Shown: positions 13,370-26,443 of the stretch, one piece after another | Position numbering within the stretch: position 1 is the stretch's first letter | Layout: every line of letters starts with the position of its first letter | From: Liolophura sinensis | Taxonomy: Eukaryota; Mollusca; Polyplacophora; Chitonida; Chitonidae | Assembly (NCBI RefSeq): GCF_032854445.1 | Contig: NC_088303.1 | Location: 15,693,501 to 15,757,500 of the forward strand | Length of the DNA: 64,000 bases | Reading direction: 5' to 3' | Made by a program: the position numbers and the translations under genes | The notes under the pieces: generated by a model | Seen by the model: the letters and a program-made list of their open reading frames with translations, nothing else | Database searches by the model: none | Told to the model about the DNA's origin: nothing

Positions 13370-13605
13370 GGTTTATTTATTTATTTATTTGATTGGTGTT
13401 TTGTTTTACGCCGTACTCAAGAATATTTCACTTATACGACGGCGGCCAGCATTATGGTGGAAGGAAACTGGGCAGAGCCCGAGGGAAACCCACGACCATC
13501 CGCAGGTTGCTGGAAGACCTTCCCACATACGGCCGGAGAGGAAGCCGCATGAGCTGGACTTGAACTCACAGCGACCGCATTGGTGAGAGACTCCTGGGTC
13601 ATTAC
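13370..13605 (-). mobile_element. SINE, missing the end of the tRNA head
   Basis: Reverse-orientation tail (four TTTA units), body and B-box region, ending GGGTCATTACGCT. The A-box part of the head is absent. Confidence 0.9.
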
Positions 13606-14518
13606 GCTAAATAGGTTCATGCAGTTGGTACAACTGTAACTCAGAATTGATTAAGTTTCATTGCAGTTATGTGGCAGTGACAGTGATTCTTGTATTATTT
13701 ACATAATTTAAATGATTCTTCCCTGAAATACATTATTATAGTGCTAATAGAAATTTCTGATCATCCTTTCTTTCCATATTTAAATACTTACCTCAGCTAC
13801 AAATTGATCGCAACTGTTCATATATCTAACGTGGTGATTTTATTCAAACAATGAATCCACGACACCAAATCCATGGTTAAGCGGGATTTGACATAATTAA
13901 GAAGCAGGATTCTCCGTATACATAGACTTACAAGAGAACTTTGCCAATTACAATACTTCAAAAACTTTAGAGTGGAAACGTTTGGTTGAATATCAATGAC
14001 ACATTGTCTTTTGCAGTAATAATTTGTGACATTGACTGAAATTTCATGCAACACACAAATGCTACAAGGCGAGATATGTACACGTGAGATGCATTACAAT
14101 TCAATATACTGCTATCCATGTCAGGATAATTAATAATGTCAGTGCAAGTATCACTCTTGTAAAATTGTCGTGAAAGAGAAAGCGTTGTCGTGTGAGCGCG
14201 AATACAAGTCCAAATAAGCTCGTAGAGTGTATCAACTGGATAGTCTGTATATAAAATATGTTTTTTTTCAAATCCAGTAAAGGTAGATATATTCCATTAT
14301 AATCATTGCTTACGTGTTGCTTCAAATATGAGAATAAAAACAAAAATTTAAGCAGCAGTAGAGAGATCATTTATATTTGTATCTGAAATTATCGTCACAT
14401 ATTTTTATTACATATTATTCACCAACTTAAGCGAAGTGAAATGTTAAGATTTGTTAAGATCTCGTATATAATATAACCGTACTGCATATAACCGTAGTCA
14501 TACGCATGTATGTATGCC

Positions 14519-14640
14519 CGAGGTTTTACGTCGTACGTAACAATTTTTCAGTAATAAGACTAAGGGTAGTCATTATGTGTATATAAATACACTGTGTCAT
14601 CTTGCGCCAGGATGGAGATTGAATACGTCCATGTGAGATA
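14519..14640 (-). mobile_element. degraded copy of the second SINE family
   Basis: Reverse complement of the GTTAAGTACGACGTTAAACC-type 3' end (GGTTTTACGTCGTACGTAAC), followed by recognisable but decayed internal sequence. Confidence 0.5.
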
Positions 14641-16299
14641 TTATTTCACACGAAAACATTGTTTACAGATTGAGATGTTTGATTTACACTTTTTCTAAGG
14701 TGGCGTTTCTTCAACTCTGATATGTTTCTGTTACACTGAAATATTTTTTGGCAATCAGCTATGCTGAATAGCAAAGGAAACGCAATGTCAAAAACAAATG
14801 ACATTACAGTATAAAACAGTGCACCATAACTAGTAAACCCAGAGCTGTCAGATAGCTGAATATGGGCGACTGGCTAAAACGAATAGACTATATTATTCAC
14901 GCTACAAGTGTACACTCCACAAAAGATGCCCGCAAAGAAGAATGGCCTTTGGGATGTTGCCATTCAGTAACTCTCCTGTCGTTGTGGCCAAATACTTTGG
15001 ATACCATGTCACTGGCACCATCACACGACTTCCTTTACGTCACCAGCAAAGAGAGGTCGTTTTCGCGGACTGATCGAACTCTCATGACGTAATTTAAACA
15101 GCCTCTGTCACCTCTTTAATAGACACTGTTTCCATGTGGTAAATAAGTATATGGTTAGAGTAGGTTACGGCATGGCAAGGTTTTTGAAAACAGGACAAAA
15201 AATCGGACTTGCCTTTCTCTTGAGGTTCAGTATATATTTCGTTCACACAGAGAAGTTTCCATAACCTTACAGACATTCCACATTATTTTACTGCGATCTT
15301 TACAACTTGTATAAAACTGGCAATGATCTCCTCTAAGATCATAATAATAATAATGAAATAATTAGATTTTGACATAGTTTATTCCTTACTGCTCATTCCT
15401 ATAGACACCAATCACGCGCTAACTTAAGCCCAATTCATATGTTTAATTTCAGAAACTAGCCTCATTTTTATATAGGTATCAAATGCCCTTTAAATATACA
15501 TTTATTGGCCAGAACTGTGATTTTGGAGACTTTGCTTACTATTCATAATAATTCGAAGTTTCCAGGCGACGTTCTCTTTCCCTGTACTTATCCAGGTCAA
15601 TTCCGATTTAATGGCCTACGCATTTACACTATGCCTGTATCCAAAGGGAACGTATCATGCAATAAAGTCACGCAGTTGGAACCCTTAGTCATAACAAAGT
15701 GGGCAGCCGTCCGTCATTCTAATCCTGAAGACACCAGACAAGACCAACAGATCTGTCTACATTAAGGCCTCCTAGATAACAGATGTCTAATAAATTACAG
15801 TTACTATCACTGCTTTTATTTTTTGCCTAACTCTGATTAAGCTGGGGGTGGGGGGGAGGGGTGTAGATTTTTGCAGAGTGCAAATAATGACAAAAGTTAA
15901 GTATGCTTTTTTCAGGATTTTATTCCTAGTCACAGATCTATTCTGGAACCAAAATGTCCCGTTTTTGTTAACTGGGAGAAGAAAGTTAAGATCAGCTCAA
16001 CCCGGCGCCTGTGGGATCCTGGAGCAAGGCAGAGGTTATTGTCAGAAATCCAGCCATGAGGGAGCGCGACTTCAAGGACAAAGAGAAAGAGAAAGTACAC
16101 TGTTACGAGCCTGATGCCCATTCCAACAGTAAACTGCAGTGACAACTTTCATGCACTCTTACACAAACTCTGCATGTTAAATTTTAAAAGTTTTTGGCGA
16201 TTACGTGAATACCACCACTTATAATGGGAATAATTTTTTGAAATTCAAATCTTACTTCACACTTCATACCGTTATCCCAAGGTCACAGTTATCCCACAA

Positions 16300-16440
16300 G
16301 GCAATCAACACTAAATCTTTATCGAATAAATCTGATTTGTCCCTTTATACTAGAAAGGTCCTAAACTGTGGAAGAGCTTGCCTTCAGATCTCAAATCCAT
16401 TAAGTCAATGTCATTTTTAAGTCATTAATTAAAAATTATG
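16300..16440 (+). pseudogene. fossil non-LTR retrotransposon ORF2 C-terminus
   Basis: One frame at about 16355-16410 reads KGPKLWKSLPSDLKSIKSMS, then FLSH and a stop. Many LINE reverse-transcriptase proteins end with a GPKLWNSLP.DL..SLSSFK motif of this kind. Upstream sequence is frameshifted and stops are present, so only a dead 3' fragment remains. The clade (CR1, RTE or other) cannot be told. Confidence 0.5.
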
Positions 16441-16932
16441 TAACTGAAAATAGCGCCATCTTTACACAGAAAAAAAACAAGTGTTTAACATTTAAACATA
16501 TCTTTGCATATCTTTGATAAACATTTGTTTTTCAACGTATTTAATGTCTGTCTTACTCGATAGCACAAGATAATACTATTTGACAGTGTGGTACTGCAAT
16601 ATTATTGCGGTTTTTATGATATATTAATGTTCATACCTGTCCATTAATGGTTTCTTGTTGCACGTTAAATATTTACTGATGATATTCACCGGCCTGTTTT
16701 GATACAGTCTGTCTTGTCCACTACAAAAGATAGACCAAGCCCTATGGGGTTTTATTCCCGACAATTGTGTTTGTTTAAATTATTGTGTACAAAATCTATC
16801 TTTATGGCGAATAAAAATGAAATGGGATGAAATCCTGAGGCCAAGGAAGTAAGAGATTAACTTTGTCAGCAAAGAAATGCACACTATGGTAATAAAAATG
16901 ACGAAAGAATTATAAGGGCAAATAAAGGACAT

Positions 16933-16934
<2 letters not shown>

Positions 16935-17030
<96 letters not shown>
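16935..17030. repeat. (TA)48 microsatellite
   Basis: A perfect TA dinucleotide run of 96 bp. It produces Tyr-Ile open frames on both strands that are artefacts. Confidence 0.98.
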
Positions 17031-17031
<1 letters not shown>

Positions 17032-17639
17032 GGCAAATCAGAGAATCCCCAAGGCCCCAGAGAGGTACGATAAGACAGTACAACACCTCAGTACAATTCG
17101 TGTAAACTTTCAAATCAGAGGTATAAAACTTGGTCGAAGCACCCATAAACGTTATATGGCCATAAAAGAGGTGGTTACTTAGTAATAACCCGCCAAAAAT
17201 GCACTCTGGATCAAAAACTTCAACTTTTCGTTTAAAGGAGGAACTGTGAAATTTCATGTGTGTATTTCTACGTGCTGTCAAAATTTTGTTTTGGTTAACA
17301 TTTGTCTTTATATGTAAAACATAAATTTTATAATATGATCAGTTTTGTCATATTTTGGCTGCCACTGTGGAGAACAGGTTGCACCTCGAGGAAGAATTCG
17401 AATCTTTGTGGTTCTTGCTGGTTTTTTTTTCTTTTTACTTTTGTGTGAGTAAAGGTATAGACCGTCTTACATAAAATAAGTGATATCATGAATGAGAATT
17501 GATAAGCTATATTATTTCGTAACGTTTGGCAACTATAGCGAAATCATACGTGAATCGTGGTTGAGAGCACATGTGGGCTAGCTGTCATAAACATTAACAA
17601 ATCATGCGTATAGCGGAAGTATAAGGCTGAAAGTTACAT

Positions 17640-17780
17640 TTGCTGTGTATTTATTTAATTGACTGGTGTGTGCTCAAGAATTTTTCAGAAAGTCATGTTT
17701 GTGGTGAGGCCTCTGTGGCCGACGGGGTTAGCACGCAAGTGGGGCGCAATGACCCCACAGCCTCTTACCAATGCCTGAGT
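17640..17780. mobile_element. SINE fragments in opposite orientation
   Basis: A short reverse-orientation SINE tail (TATTTATTTAATTGACTGGT, CTCAAGAATTTTTCA) is followed at 17707 by a forward tRNA-like head (GGCCTCTGTGGCCGACGGGG, then GCAATGACCCCACAGCCTC). A related head sits inverted at about 26262-26304. Confidence 0.5.
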
Positions 17781-18414
17781 CGAGTCACACCTAAGACTTT
17801 AAAAGAGGAAGTTGTAACTTCCTTGCTTGGCGTTCAGCAAGAAGGGGATAGTGCAACGACTGGTTGACCCCCATCAGTATAATGGGGCAGGTGGGGCGGG
17901 TTACTTGCCTTCGGTGAGTCGTCTCAGTGAAGCAGCACTAGATAAAAGAGCGGTGGAAATACGTCCTGCAACAATGAGACACATTACTTGCACTCTAAGG
18001 ATTCCTACGTTTACGATTCCCCATTTTAAGTCGATTTTATGAGCTATATACATCGTGTCAGTGAGTCAGTGCATGTTTGGAGCTTTATACGTCTCATGTT
18101 TGCCATATAACGGAAAAAGAGAAGAGTAAAACAGAACTGAAAAACAGCAGCCTTATGATTGTGTCAGCGGTTGTCACTCACAACTAATTTCGGTTGTTGA
18201 GGAGTACAGTTTATTGTACTGGGGCCGATTCCCCGCGTTACCATATCAGTTCTTTTACCATCCAGCCACGTTTACAAGGAATCGGCACTTTGAATTTTCA
18301 TGTAGGATGAAAGTAGGGCGTCTGTTTCGCTAAGAAAATAGAATTTGTCGAATGCTACAATCGCATGCAATATAGCATGTCCTATTTTCAGTCGACACGA
18401 GAATCTTCCGGGTT

Positions 18415-18520
18415 CTGCTCGGTTCCCTCCCACTATAAAGCTGAATGCATGGCCGCCGTCGTATAAGGGACATACTCCTGAATACAGCATAAACTCCAAG
18501 CAAATGAATAAATAAATATT
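18415..18520 (+). mobile_element. SINE 3' fragment
   Basis: Forward body GGTTCCCTCCCACTATAAAG, GGCCGCCGTCGTATAAG and an AAATGAATAAATAAAT tail. The 5' half is missing. Confidence 0.75.
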
Positions 18521-19229
18521 CCTAGGGATACAGTACGACCTTACCTGTTCTTCAGGTTCAACTCCGAATAGCAGTTCGAAAGTTTCCAGTAATCTGGCAA
18601 CCCGTGGCATTACACACGAAAATAGCCCATGGCTTTAAGTGATAAGGCAATGTGTGCAGCCTCCAAATTCATTTCATCAGATGTACAATCTATGAATCCC
18701 TATTCCATTTCTCATGTACTGAGGAATATTACTTCTAAAATCGACATTTACATTATACCTGCATAGTTGCATCAGCCGAAGATAAATACATTCCACGTAA
18801 CCCAAATAGCGCATGAGTGACTGGGAAAGCGCTATTAGCGTGTGTGAATGGAAAACGAAAGTAAACCGTGACATGGAAGTTCCACCAGTGTTATTTCTGT
18901 AATAACGGAGTGTGCATTCAAATGCAAATGTGGTGCTATGTTTCCTCGTTGAGATACGTTACATTGCTGCAAGAGTTATGTTTTTTCAGGTTGAAGAGCA
19001 GGCTCATACATACCGCTCTGTGACAGGTTTCCATGGTAACCAAGGTCTGGAGCATCTACTACTTGTATATACCGTATGTTTTCCAAACCTGGTAACTGTC
19101 ACTCGTTCATCAATTTGGTTTCTTATAGGTGTGGGGCGGAATGGTTATTGGACCGGAAGAGCCCTGAGCAGAGAACTGTGACTCGACAAATAGCGGTCGG
19201 CACTTGATATACTGCCTGGCACAAAACCA

Positions 19230-20790
19230 AAACCTTTCCATTTATCACATGACATCGTTAACCTCACGACCTCACTGGTCTCAAGACTTCATTCATCACA
19301 CGACCTCATTCATTTTACCATATTCTTGACCACAAGACAACATTGTTGACACGACCGCCCTGTCCTCCTGTATCATACGACTCTCTTGACCACAAGACCG
19401 CATTGTTGACACGACCGCCTGTCTCCTGTATCATACGACTGTCTTGATCACAAGATCGCATTGTTGACCCAACCGCCTGTCTCCTGTATCATACGACTGT
19501 TTTGACCACAAGACAACATTGTTGACACGATCTCCTGTCTCCTGTATCATGCGACTCTCTTGACCACAAGACCGCATTGTTGACACGACCGCCTGTCTTT
19601 TGTATCATACGACTGTCTTGACCACAAGACCGCATTGTTGACCCGACCGCCTGTCTCCTGTATCATACGACTGTCTTGATCACAAGAACGCATTGTTGAC
19701 ATGATCTCCTGTCTCCTGTATCATACGACTCTCTTGATCACAAGAACGCATTGTTGACACGATCTCCTGTCTCCTGTATCATACGACTCTCTTGACCACA
19801 AGACCGCATTGTTGACACGACCGCCTGTCTCCTGTATCATACGACTCTCTTGATCACAAGAACGCATTGTTGACACGATCTCCTGTCTCCTGTATCATAC
19901 GACTGTCTTGACCACAAGAACGCATTGTTGACACGACCGCCTGTCTTTTGTATCATACGACTGTCTTGATCACAAGACCGCATTGTTGACACGATCTCCT
20001 GTCTTTTGTATCATACGACTCTCTTGACCACAAGACCGCATTGTTGACACGACCGCCTGTCTCCTGTATCATACGACTGTCTTGGCCACAAGACCGCATT
20101 GTTGACACGATCTCCTGTCTCCTGTATCATACGACTGTCTTGACCACAAGACCGCATTGTTGACACGACCGCCTGTCTCCTGTATCATACGACTGTCTTG
20201 ACCACAAGAACGCATTGTTGACATGATCTCCTGTCTCCTGTATCATACGACTGTCTTGACCACAAGAACGCATTGTTGACACGATCTCCTGTTTCCTGTA
20301 TCATACGACTGTCTTGATCACAAGAACGCATTGTTGACACGACCGCCTGTCTCCTGCATCATACGACTGTCTTGATCACAAGAACGCATTGTTGACACGA
20401 TCTCCTGTCTCCTGTATCATACGACTGTCTTGACCACAAGAACGCATTGTTGACACGACCGCCTGTCTTTTGTATCATACGACTGTCTTGATCACAAGAA
20501 CGCATTGTTGACACGATCTCCTGTCTCCTGTATCATACGACTCTCTTGACCACAAGATCGCATTGTTGACACGACCGCCTGTCTCCTGTATCATACGACT
20601 GTCTTGGCCACAAGACCGCATTGTTGACACGATCTCCTGTGTCCTGTATCATACGACTGTCTTGATCACAAGAACGCATTGTTGACACGATCTCCTGTCT
20701 CCTGTATCATACGACTGTCTTGATCACAAGACCGCATTGTTGACACGACCTCCTGTCTTTTGTATCACACGACTGTCTTGACAACAGCAC
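19230..20790. repeat. 58-bp minisatellite, about 25 copies
   Basis: The unit is CGACTGTCTTGACCACAAGA, CCGCATTGTTGACACGACCG, CCTGTCTCCTGTATCATA, with regular 58-bp spacing from about 19323. Copies differ at a few recurring sites: CTCT/CTGT, GACC/GATC, ACCGC/AACGC, GACCGCC/GATCTCC and TCTCC/TCTTT. Single diverged units flank the left edge. No open frame runs through it. Confidence 0.95.
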
Positions 20791-21315
20791 CTTTTTGACT
20801 ACACGATCATCTTGACCACGGTACCTCACTGATCACACGACAACACTGACCACACAACCTTGACCATACAGCCTCATTGATCACACAACCTCAATGACCA
20901 CACGACCTCACTGATCACACGACAATATTGACAACACGACCTTGACGATAAGACCTCAACGATATTACGACCTCATTGACAACACGACCTCACTGATCAC
21001 ACGACCTTCTTGACCAAAGTACCTGACTAATCACACTATCTCACTGATCACACGATCTCAATGTTCACGGGATTCCACTGATCACACGACCATGTTGACC
21101 ACAGTACCTCACTGATCACACGACAACACTGACCACACCTTGACGATAAGACCTCAATGATATTACGACCTCATTGACTACACGATCTCACTGATCACAC
21201 GACTTCACTGACCACAAGTCCTCATTAACCACAAGACCTTCTTGACCAAAGGAACTGACTAATCACACTATCTCACTGATCACACGATCTCAATGTTCAC
21301 AGGATTTCACTACAT
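20790..21315. repeat. degenerate array related to the 58-bp repeat
   Basis: Short irregular units built on TCACTGATCACACGAC and TTGACCACAAGACC continue to the right of the minisatellite. They include a longer-period duplication (TAATCACACTATCTCACTGA at about 21028 and 21260). It looks like an older, decayed part of the same array. Confidence 0.7.
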
Positions 21316-21484
21316 TGGTTAGATTAACCAGTTTCAGGGCTTTACAAAAAGTATAATTTTATCAGTCAACATATGCCTTCAGAATATGCTTTAATGAACA
21401 CCTTGCAGAAATGCAAGATCCTATTTATGTATTAAATTTTACTAATTGCTATATTAACTTTGGCTGAGCAAAAACACATCAGAT

Positions 21485-22015
21485 GGACACGTTTCTCCCT
21501 ATGATGTTTTGTCTGGGCGCCAATAAAGGTTAAATGTCATGGGTACGTTTCTCTCGGTAATGTTCTGTCTGGGCGCCAACAAAGATTAAATGTCATGGAT
21601 ACGTGTCTCTCGATGATGTTCTGTTTGGGTGCCGATAAATGTTAAATGCCATGGATACATTTCTCCCGATGATGTTCCGTATGGGCGCCAACAAAGGTTA
21701 AATGTCATGGATACGTTTCTCCTGATGCTGTTCTGTCTGGGCGCCAACAAAGGTTAAATGTCATGGATACATTTCCCCCGATGATGTCCTGTATGGGCGC
21801 CAATAATGTCCTGTATGGGCGCCGATAAATGTTAAATGTCATGGATACATTTCCCCCGATGATGTTCGGCATGGCCGTCAATAAAGGTTAAATGTCATGG
21901 ATACATTTCTTTCGATGATGTTCTGTATGGGCGCCAATAAAGGTTGAATATCATGGATACATTTCTCCCGATGATGTTCTGTATGGGCGCACGCCAATAA
22001 AGGTTAAATGCCACG
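21485..22015. repeat. 56-bp minisatellite, about 9 copies
   Basis: The unit reads GTTCTGTCTGGGCGCCAACA, AAGGTTAAATGTCATGGATA, CGTTTCTCCCGATGAT. A 56-bp period is clear at 21562, 21618 and 21674. One copy has a partial internal duplication near 21800. Confidence 0.93.
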
Positions 22016-22130
22016 TAGCTAGACTATTGTCAACTTTGATATCACAAGTTCAGCATATAGCTTGTTTATACGTACATCCAGTACCAACATGTACATGTAA
22101 GTGCAGATATATACCTGTTGGTATTATTTT

Positions 22131-22325
22131 ATGTATTTATTTATTTGATTTCTGTTTTACGCCGTAAAATATTGGTGGCAGCATTATGATGGGAGGAGAC
22201 CTGACAGAGCCTGGTGGAAACCCACGACCATCCGCAGGTTGCTTTCAGACCTTCCCACGTGCGGCCGGAGAGGAAGACTTGAACTCACAGCGTTGGTGAG
22301 AGGCTCCTGGGTCATTACGATGTGT
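22131..22325 (-). mobile_element. SINE, internally deleted
   Basis: Reverse tail TTTATTTATTTGATTTCTG, then the body with the ACTCAAGAATATTTCACTTA block deleted, then the B-box side ending GGGTCATTACGA. Confidence 0.85.
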
Positions 22326-23039
22326 TGGTATTATAGGAACTAAAGGTAACGTTCTTTATCATTATATTCCAACTTCGATTTAACCAGGTACACACCTTAC
22401 GATCAACGTTAACATTGTATACAAATTTTAACCATTTAGAGAACTAAATGTGCGTTCTTTTAAATTACATAGGCATACATGTATGTGAAGAATCGGATTA
22501 AAATATACTCACGTGTATTCAAAACACTGAATCAAAGGTCATCATTGTTTTCAGCCACACAATATAATACATTGTATATGAGCATGATTCAGTCCTTTCC
22601 CACAAGCGTACATGAAACAGGTATAAGCATGTGACCTGTATATATCGTGGTGAACAAAATGTAACAAGTTTCACTTCTCATAAATGCCATTATATTTCCG
22701 GTTTCGTTTTTCTTATTATTTATATATAATAAGAAATATAGGTAAATATCATTTTGTTTAACAAACAGACTGCATGTTTATATTTAGCATCTACTATGCA
22801 ATATAAGAAAGACATTGCAGGAGTAATTTAAATCTTATCCTATTATATAAAGTGTATACATTTTGGTTCTCGCTTTTACATTTCTTGGTCTCCTCAACAA
22901 CTCTACATACGGAGATTAAATTCGTGCCTTTACTTAGGCTAACGCGCTGTAAACTTTCAACGGCTGTCATCTCTTCTACAGCACTACGCTTCCAAGCCTA
23001 AACATCCTCGCGTGTCACAGTTGTTACTGATAGTAAAGT

Positions 23040-23225
23040 TATTTATTTGATTCAAACACTTTTCACGTACATGATGGCGGTCAGGTTTATGGTTGGAGGA
23101 AAATCGGAGTGCTTCAATTAAACCACAGGTACCTGGCGCAGCCCTAACTTAAAGTCTCATCCGAAACAACGACAGCTGGATTCGAACACGCGAACGCATT
23201 ATCGAAGGGCCTGATAGTCGCACCA
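23040..23225 (-). mobile_element. divergent SINE relative
   Basis: A TTATTTATTTGATTCAAACA tail side, TGATGGCGGTCAGGTTTATG and a B-box-like GGATTCGAACACGCG. It shares the tail layout of the main family but has a different middle. Fragments of the same variant occur at about 36690-36830 and 51411-51510. Confidence 0.55.
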
Positions 23226-23374
23226 TGCCATCGTGTATATACTGATCAATGCCGGTCTACGTGTATGCTGCGTAGTTTAGCTGCAGCTAAAGAGTTTATT
23301 TATATACACTGGCTACCAAGATGTAAGGTAATATGAAAGACTACAGCATATGTGGCAAGCCGTTTTAAACACTT

Positions 23375-23470
23375 GTATTTGTTTATGTATTTGACGGATG
23401 TTTGACGACGTACCCAAGAGTATTTCACTCAGAGGCATACGACGGCGGTCAGCATTATGGTGGGAGCAAA
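23375..23470 (-). mobile_element. SINE 3' fragment
   Basis: A diverged tail and body: GTATTTGACGGATGTTTGAC, CAAGAGTATTTCACT and CGACGGCGGTCAGCATTATG. Confidence 0.75.
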
Positions 23471-23604
23471 ACACTTACAAGTACGCTGCGTAGGCCTACG
23501 TTCAGCTGTCTTGTACAAATGTAAAATAAGCGTTTATTGTACATATATGTAAAGGTAAGGATGTAGCCAGTGGCGCTACACAGATATGTCCGCAATCATG
23601 ACCA

Positions 23605-23858
23605 GTTTACGGCGCGCGCTAGCGCAGCGTAAATGATCCAGTGCGGTCGCTATGAGTTCAAGTCCAGATCATGTTGTCTTCCTCTCCGGCGGTACGTGAG
23701 AAGGTTTTGCAGCAAACTGCGGATGGTCGTGCGTCCCCCCCCACCTCCCCACCAAGCTCTGCCCGGTTTTCACCCACCATAATGCTGGCCGCTGTCGTAT
23801 AAGGGAAATATTCTTGAATACGGCGTAAAATACCAATCAAATAAGTAAATAAATAAAT
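23605..23858 (+). mobile_element. SINE, nearly full length
   Basis: Forward orientation from GCGCGCTAGCGCAGCGTAA through B box GAGTTCAAGTCC to CCAATCAAATAAGTAAATAAA. The A-box end is missing. It abuts a second copy directly to its right. Confidence 0.88.
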
Positions 23859-24035
23859 CTCACCAATGTGGTCGCTGTGGGTTCAAGTCCATCTCGTGCT
23901 GGCTTCCTCTCCAGGATAATCGTGGGTTTCCCCCTGGCTCTGTCCGGTTTCCTCCCACCATAATGCTGAAACATAAAGTATAAGTGAAATACTCTTGAGT
24001 ACGGCGTAAACACCAATTAGATAAATAAATAAAGT
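23859..24035 (+). mobile_element. SINE, second copy in tandem, internally deleted
   Basis: Forward TCTCACCAATGTGGTCGCTG, B box GGGTTCAAGTCC, a shortened middle, and an ACACCAATTAGATAAATAAA tail. It starts where the tail of the preceding copy ends. Confidence 0.85.
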
Positions 24036-26392
24036 TTACAGCACGTCTGAAAAGGCACGCCAAATGCTCGGCACCTCAGTCTTCTGAACTTTATCAAATC
24101 ACAGAAATAAACTTACTGCACACAATGCAGTTAAAGATATAAATATAGAATTGTAAGATGTAGGTCTATTCGAATCTGATCAAGGATCCCATTTCATCGC
24201 AATTTAATCAAGTTTCCTGTGTGGATCGCGTACGAGAAAAGGTCAGGCCGGGTATCAACAGTGACACGATGAGATGCTCCTGAATTTCAAACAAAGTTTA
24301 TCGCCATCCATATTGTCAGAGGGAGAATGGAAACTTGGCCGTGATCGCAACTTCCGTAGGAGGCCCGGTCCCGGAATCATGAAACAATCCCAGACTAAGT
24401 CAAAATTTTGAATCACTTTAAAATTGTTATTTTTACTGTGACAACGTCAAAATATTGCTTGACAACGTAAATTTTCAGTATGTTATTGCACAACAAATTC
24501 TAGTTAAAATAAGGGAACGGAACATACCAAATTTAACGATTAAAATTTTGACTTAAATCTAAGATTGCTTCTTGATCCTGGGGTCTGGCGTACACTAAAC
24601 CAAACGTTACATGACATACCGGTATCGGTACGCAATCTATAGGCCTACTGTGGAATCCCGTGACAACAGTATGACAGTTCAAGCAAATAAAGAGAAGCTG
24701 GGGATGTTCCAGTAGTCTAAATGCTTTCACAAAGCAGAATTGTGGTGGCTACTGACTTTGAGTAACTCAGTGTGTGAAATGATACGTTGTTTATAGATAA
24801 AGAAACGTAGGGGACCCAGATATACCGTTACCTAGTACAAATATAGCAGGCCGTACATACATAGGCTACATGTAACTCTAAACTCCACTCCGCAACCATG
24901 AACTTTTTAGAGGGGAGCCTTGGAGGCCTAGGTTGGACTCTAATAGAATGGGATAGAAGTAAAGGGAACTGTTAAAACTCAGTTTATATTATGGACGTCT
25001 CAATAAGGTTAGGTAAAATATATACACTGTATAGCTTGCATAGTTAAAATGACAGGCGACATGTGACTCGTACCTTGTTCACAGCGCCACCTGGCGATGG
25101 CTTCCAAGAATCGTGATGAGATGCAAGCTTTCTCCTAGTCCTAAACTTTCTGCTTTCATTTATCCCTGTAAATTGCGTTTCTTGGTGATCACAGTCATAT
25201 GAAGCTCTCTTAACTGGCCTACAAAGACTACACACTCTTGTAAAACTGTTCCTTGAACCGCACTATGGTTCAAATGGCCCACCCTACGTGACGCAACAAC
25301 AACAACGTGAGTATTCGGCTATTCAGGTTAGTCTGTCAGATGCCCGTGTGTCAAGCCAACGCAATGAATGAGGCTCCCGTTGATCTTCATTTTGCATCTA
25401 TGCCAAAATCATGTTTGTGTTCGTGTGGCATATATCTGGTTGTCCCTTAGAGCTTCATATTAGGTTCATTTGTGTTTCATTTCTGGATTGTAATTAAATC
25501 AATCTGCAACACAATACATCACAGGTCAGTAGCTGTGCAATAAATAGTCATGAAGTAAAAGCAGAACTATGCAGCTTGTGAGCACCTTGTTTTTATAGTG
25601 TCAGTCAAGTCCATCATCAGTCTGTGATTTTTTGTATATTGGATTAATTTTGCAATTTAATTCAGATTTTTTGTGAATTATCATAGTTCTTTGACACAGT
25701 ATATATGCACATACCGAAGACTCCTAGTCGTTATTTGTGTAAAAATCCAGTCATTCATATATACCCACATTCTTCAACCTTTTCAACCACCAATGCAAAT
25801 AATATTTTGAAACATTCTGAGAGAACTGTGGGGTGTATAGTTCAATAAAATTAAACATTGAGGTCTATTTTCAACAATTTCTGATATTTACCTGCCTGAA
25901 CATTTAATAGTTGAATTAAAAAACGCAGTATGTCCATTCCGCAAGGCACTTTGCGGAACAAAGTGGGCCTGTAAATCCACATTAAAACAGCTGCACACGC
26001 CAATTCTGGTGTGCATTGAAAAGAATATGACCTTTATTACCACTCCTGCAAGTGTAAATCCATTCCCCGAGTCCCAGTGTTGTTGAAATCTACAGAAATA
26101 TTTCCTTGTCGCTCATCAAAATAACTTTGTGCTGTCGTAGTGAGTCGGGTTTATTTAAATCTCGGATCCCTGTGCCAAAAGATACGGAAATCACTAGCCA
26201 GTGTACTCAAATTAGTCCAAAATCCATTAGCTTTGTGTTGTAACCCAGGGCGTACTCTCACCAGCTTCTACAGCCCTCTAACCCCGTCGGCCATGGAGGC
26301 CCCACAATGCCTTTCAACAAAATATTGATAATATTCTGACTTTAAATCTGTGTAAATCTTTATATTAAGCAAAGTGATGTTTTCTATTACAG

Positions 26393-26443
26393 ACATTTTG
26401 CCATTCTAATAACACTGGAGCCAGAGCCTTCTAGGACACAACC
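26393..26443 (+). other. probable 5' untranslated part of the receptor's first coding exon
   Basis: TTTTCTATTACAG ending at 26392 is a strong splice acceptor, 51 nt before the start codon. An upstream non-coding exon therefore likely exists but was not located. Confidence 0.5.

Larger units (their letters stand above)
786..26392. other. gene-poor block of repeats; no further coding exon supported
   Basis: Apart from the SINE copies, tandem arrays and fossil retrotransposon tail listed separately, this 25-kb block holds AT-rich sequence with only short random open frames. I saw no conserved domain, no chain of phased exons and no RNA gene other than SINE heads. It presumably contains the 5' exons and promoter of the minus-strand receptor paralog and the promoter or 5' untranslated exon of the plus-strand receptor. 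The stretches 3030-4200, 7200-7950, 8020-9200, 10860-11990, 12445-13365, 13610-14510, 14650-16320, 17040-17640, 18550-19220, 22340-23030, 24070-25680 and 25770-26390 show nothing I can name. Confidence 0.6.

Noticed and set aside
16910..17281. 123-aa and 83-aa frames with Tyr-Ile runs
   Set aside because: Produced by the (TA)48 microsatellite.
18545..18610. Minus-strand 22-codon frame starting MPRVARLLETFELLFG and ending in a CAG/GTAAGG donor
   Set aside because: It looks like a first coding exon, but no downstream exon in matching phase and no recognisable product were found.
19230..20790. A CRISPR array
   Set aside because: The 58-bp units are contiguous, with no unique spacers, and the surrounding genes are eukaryotic.
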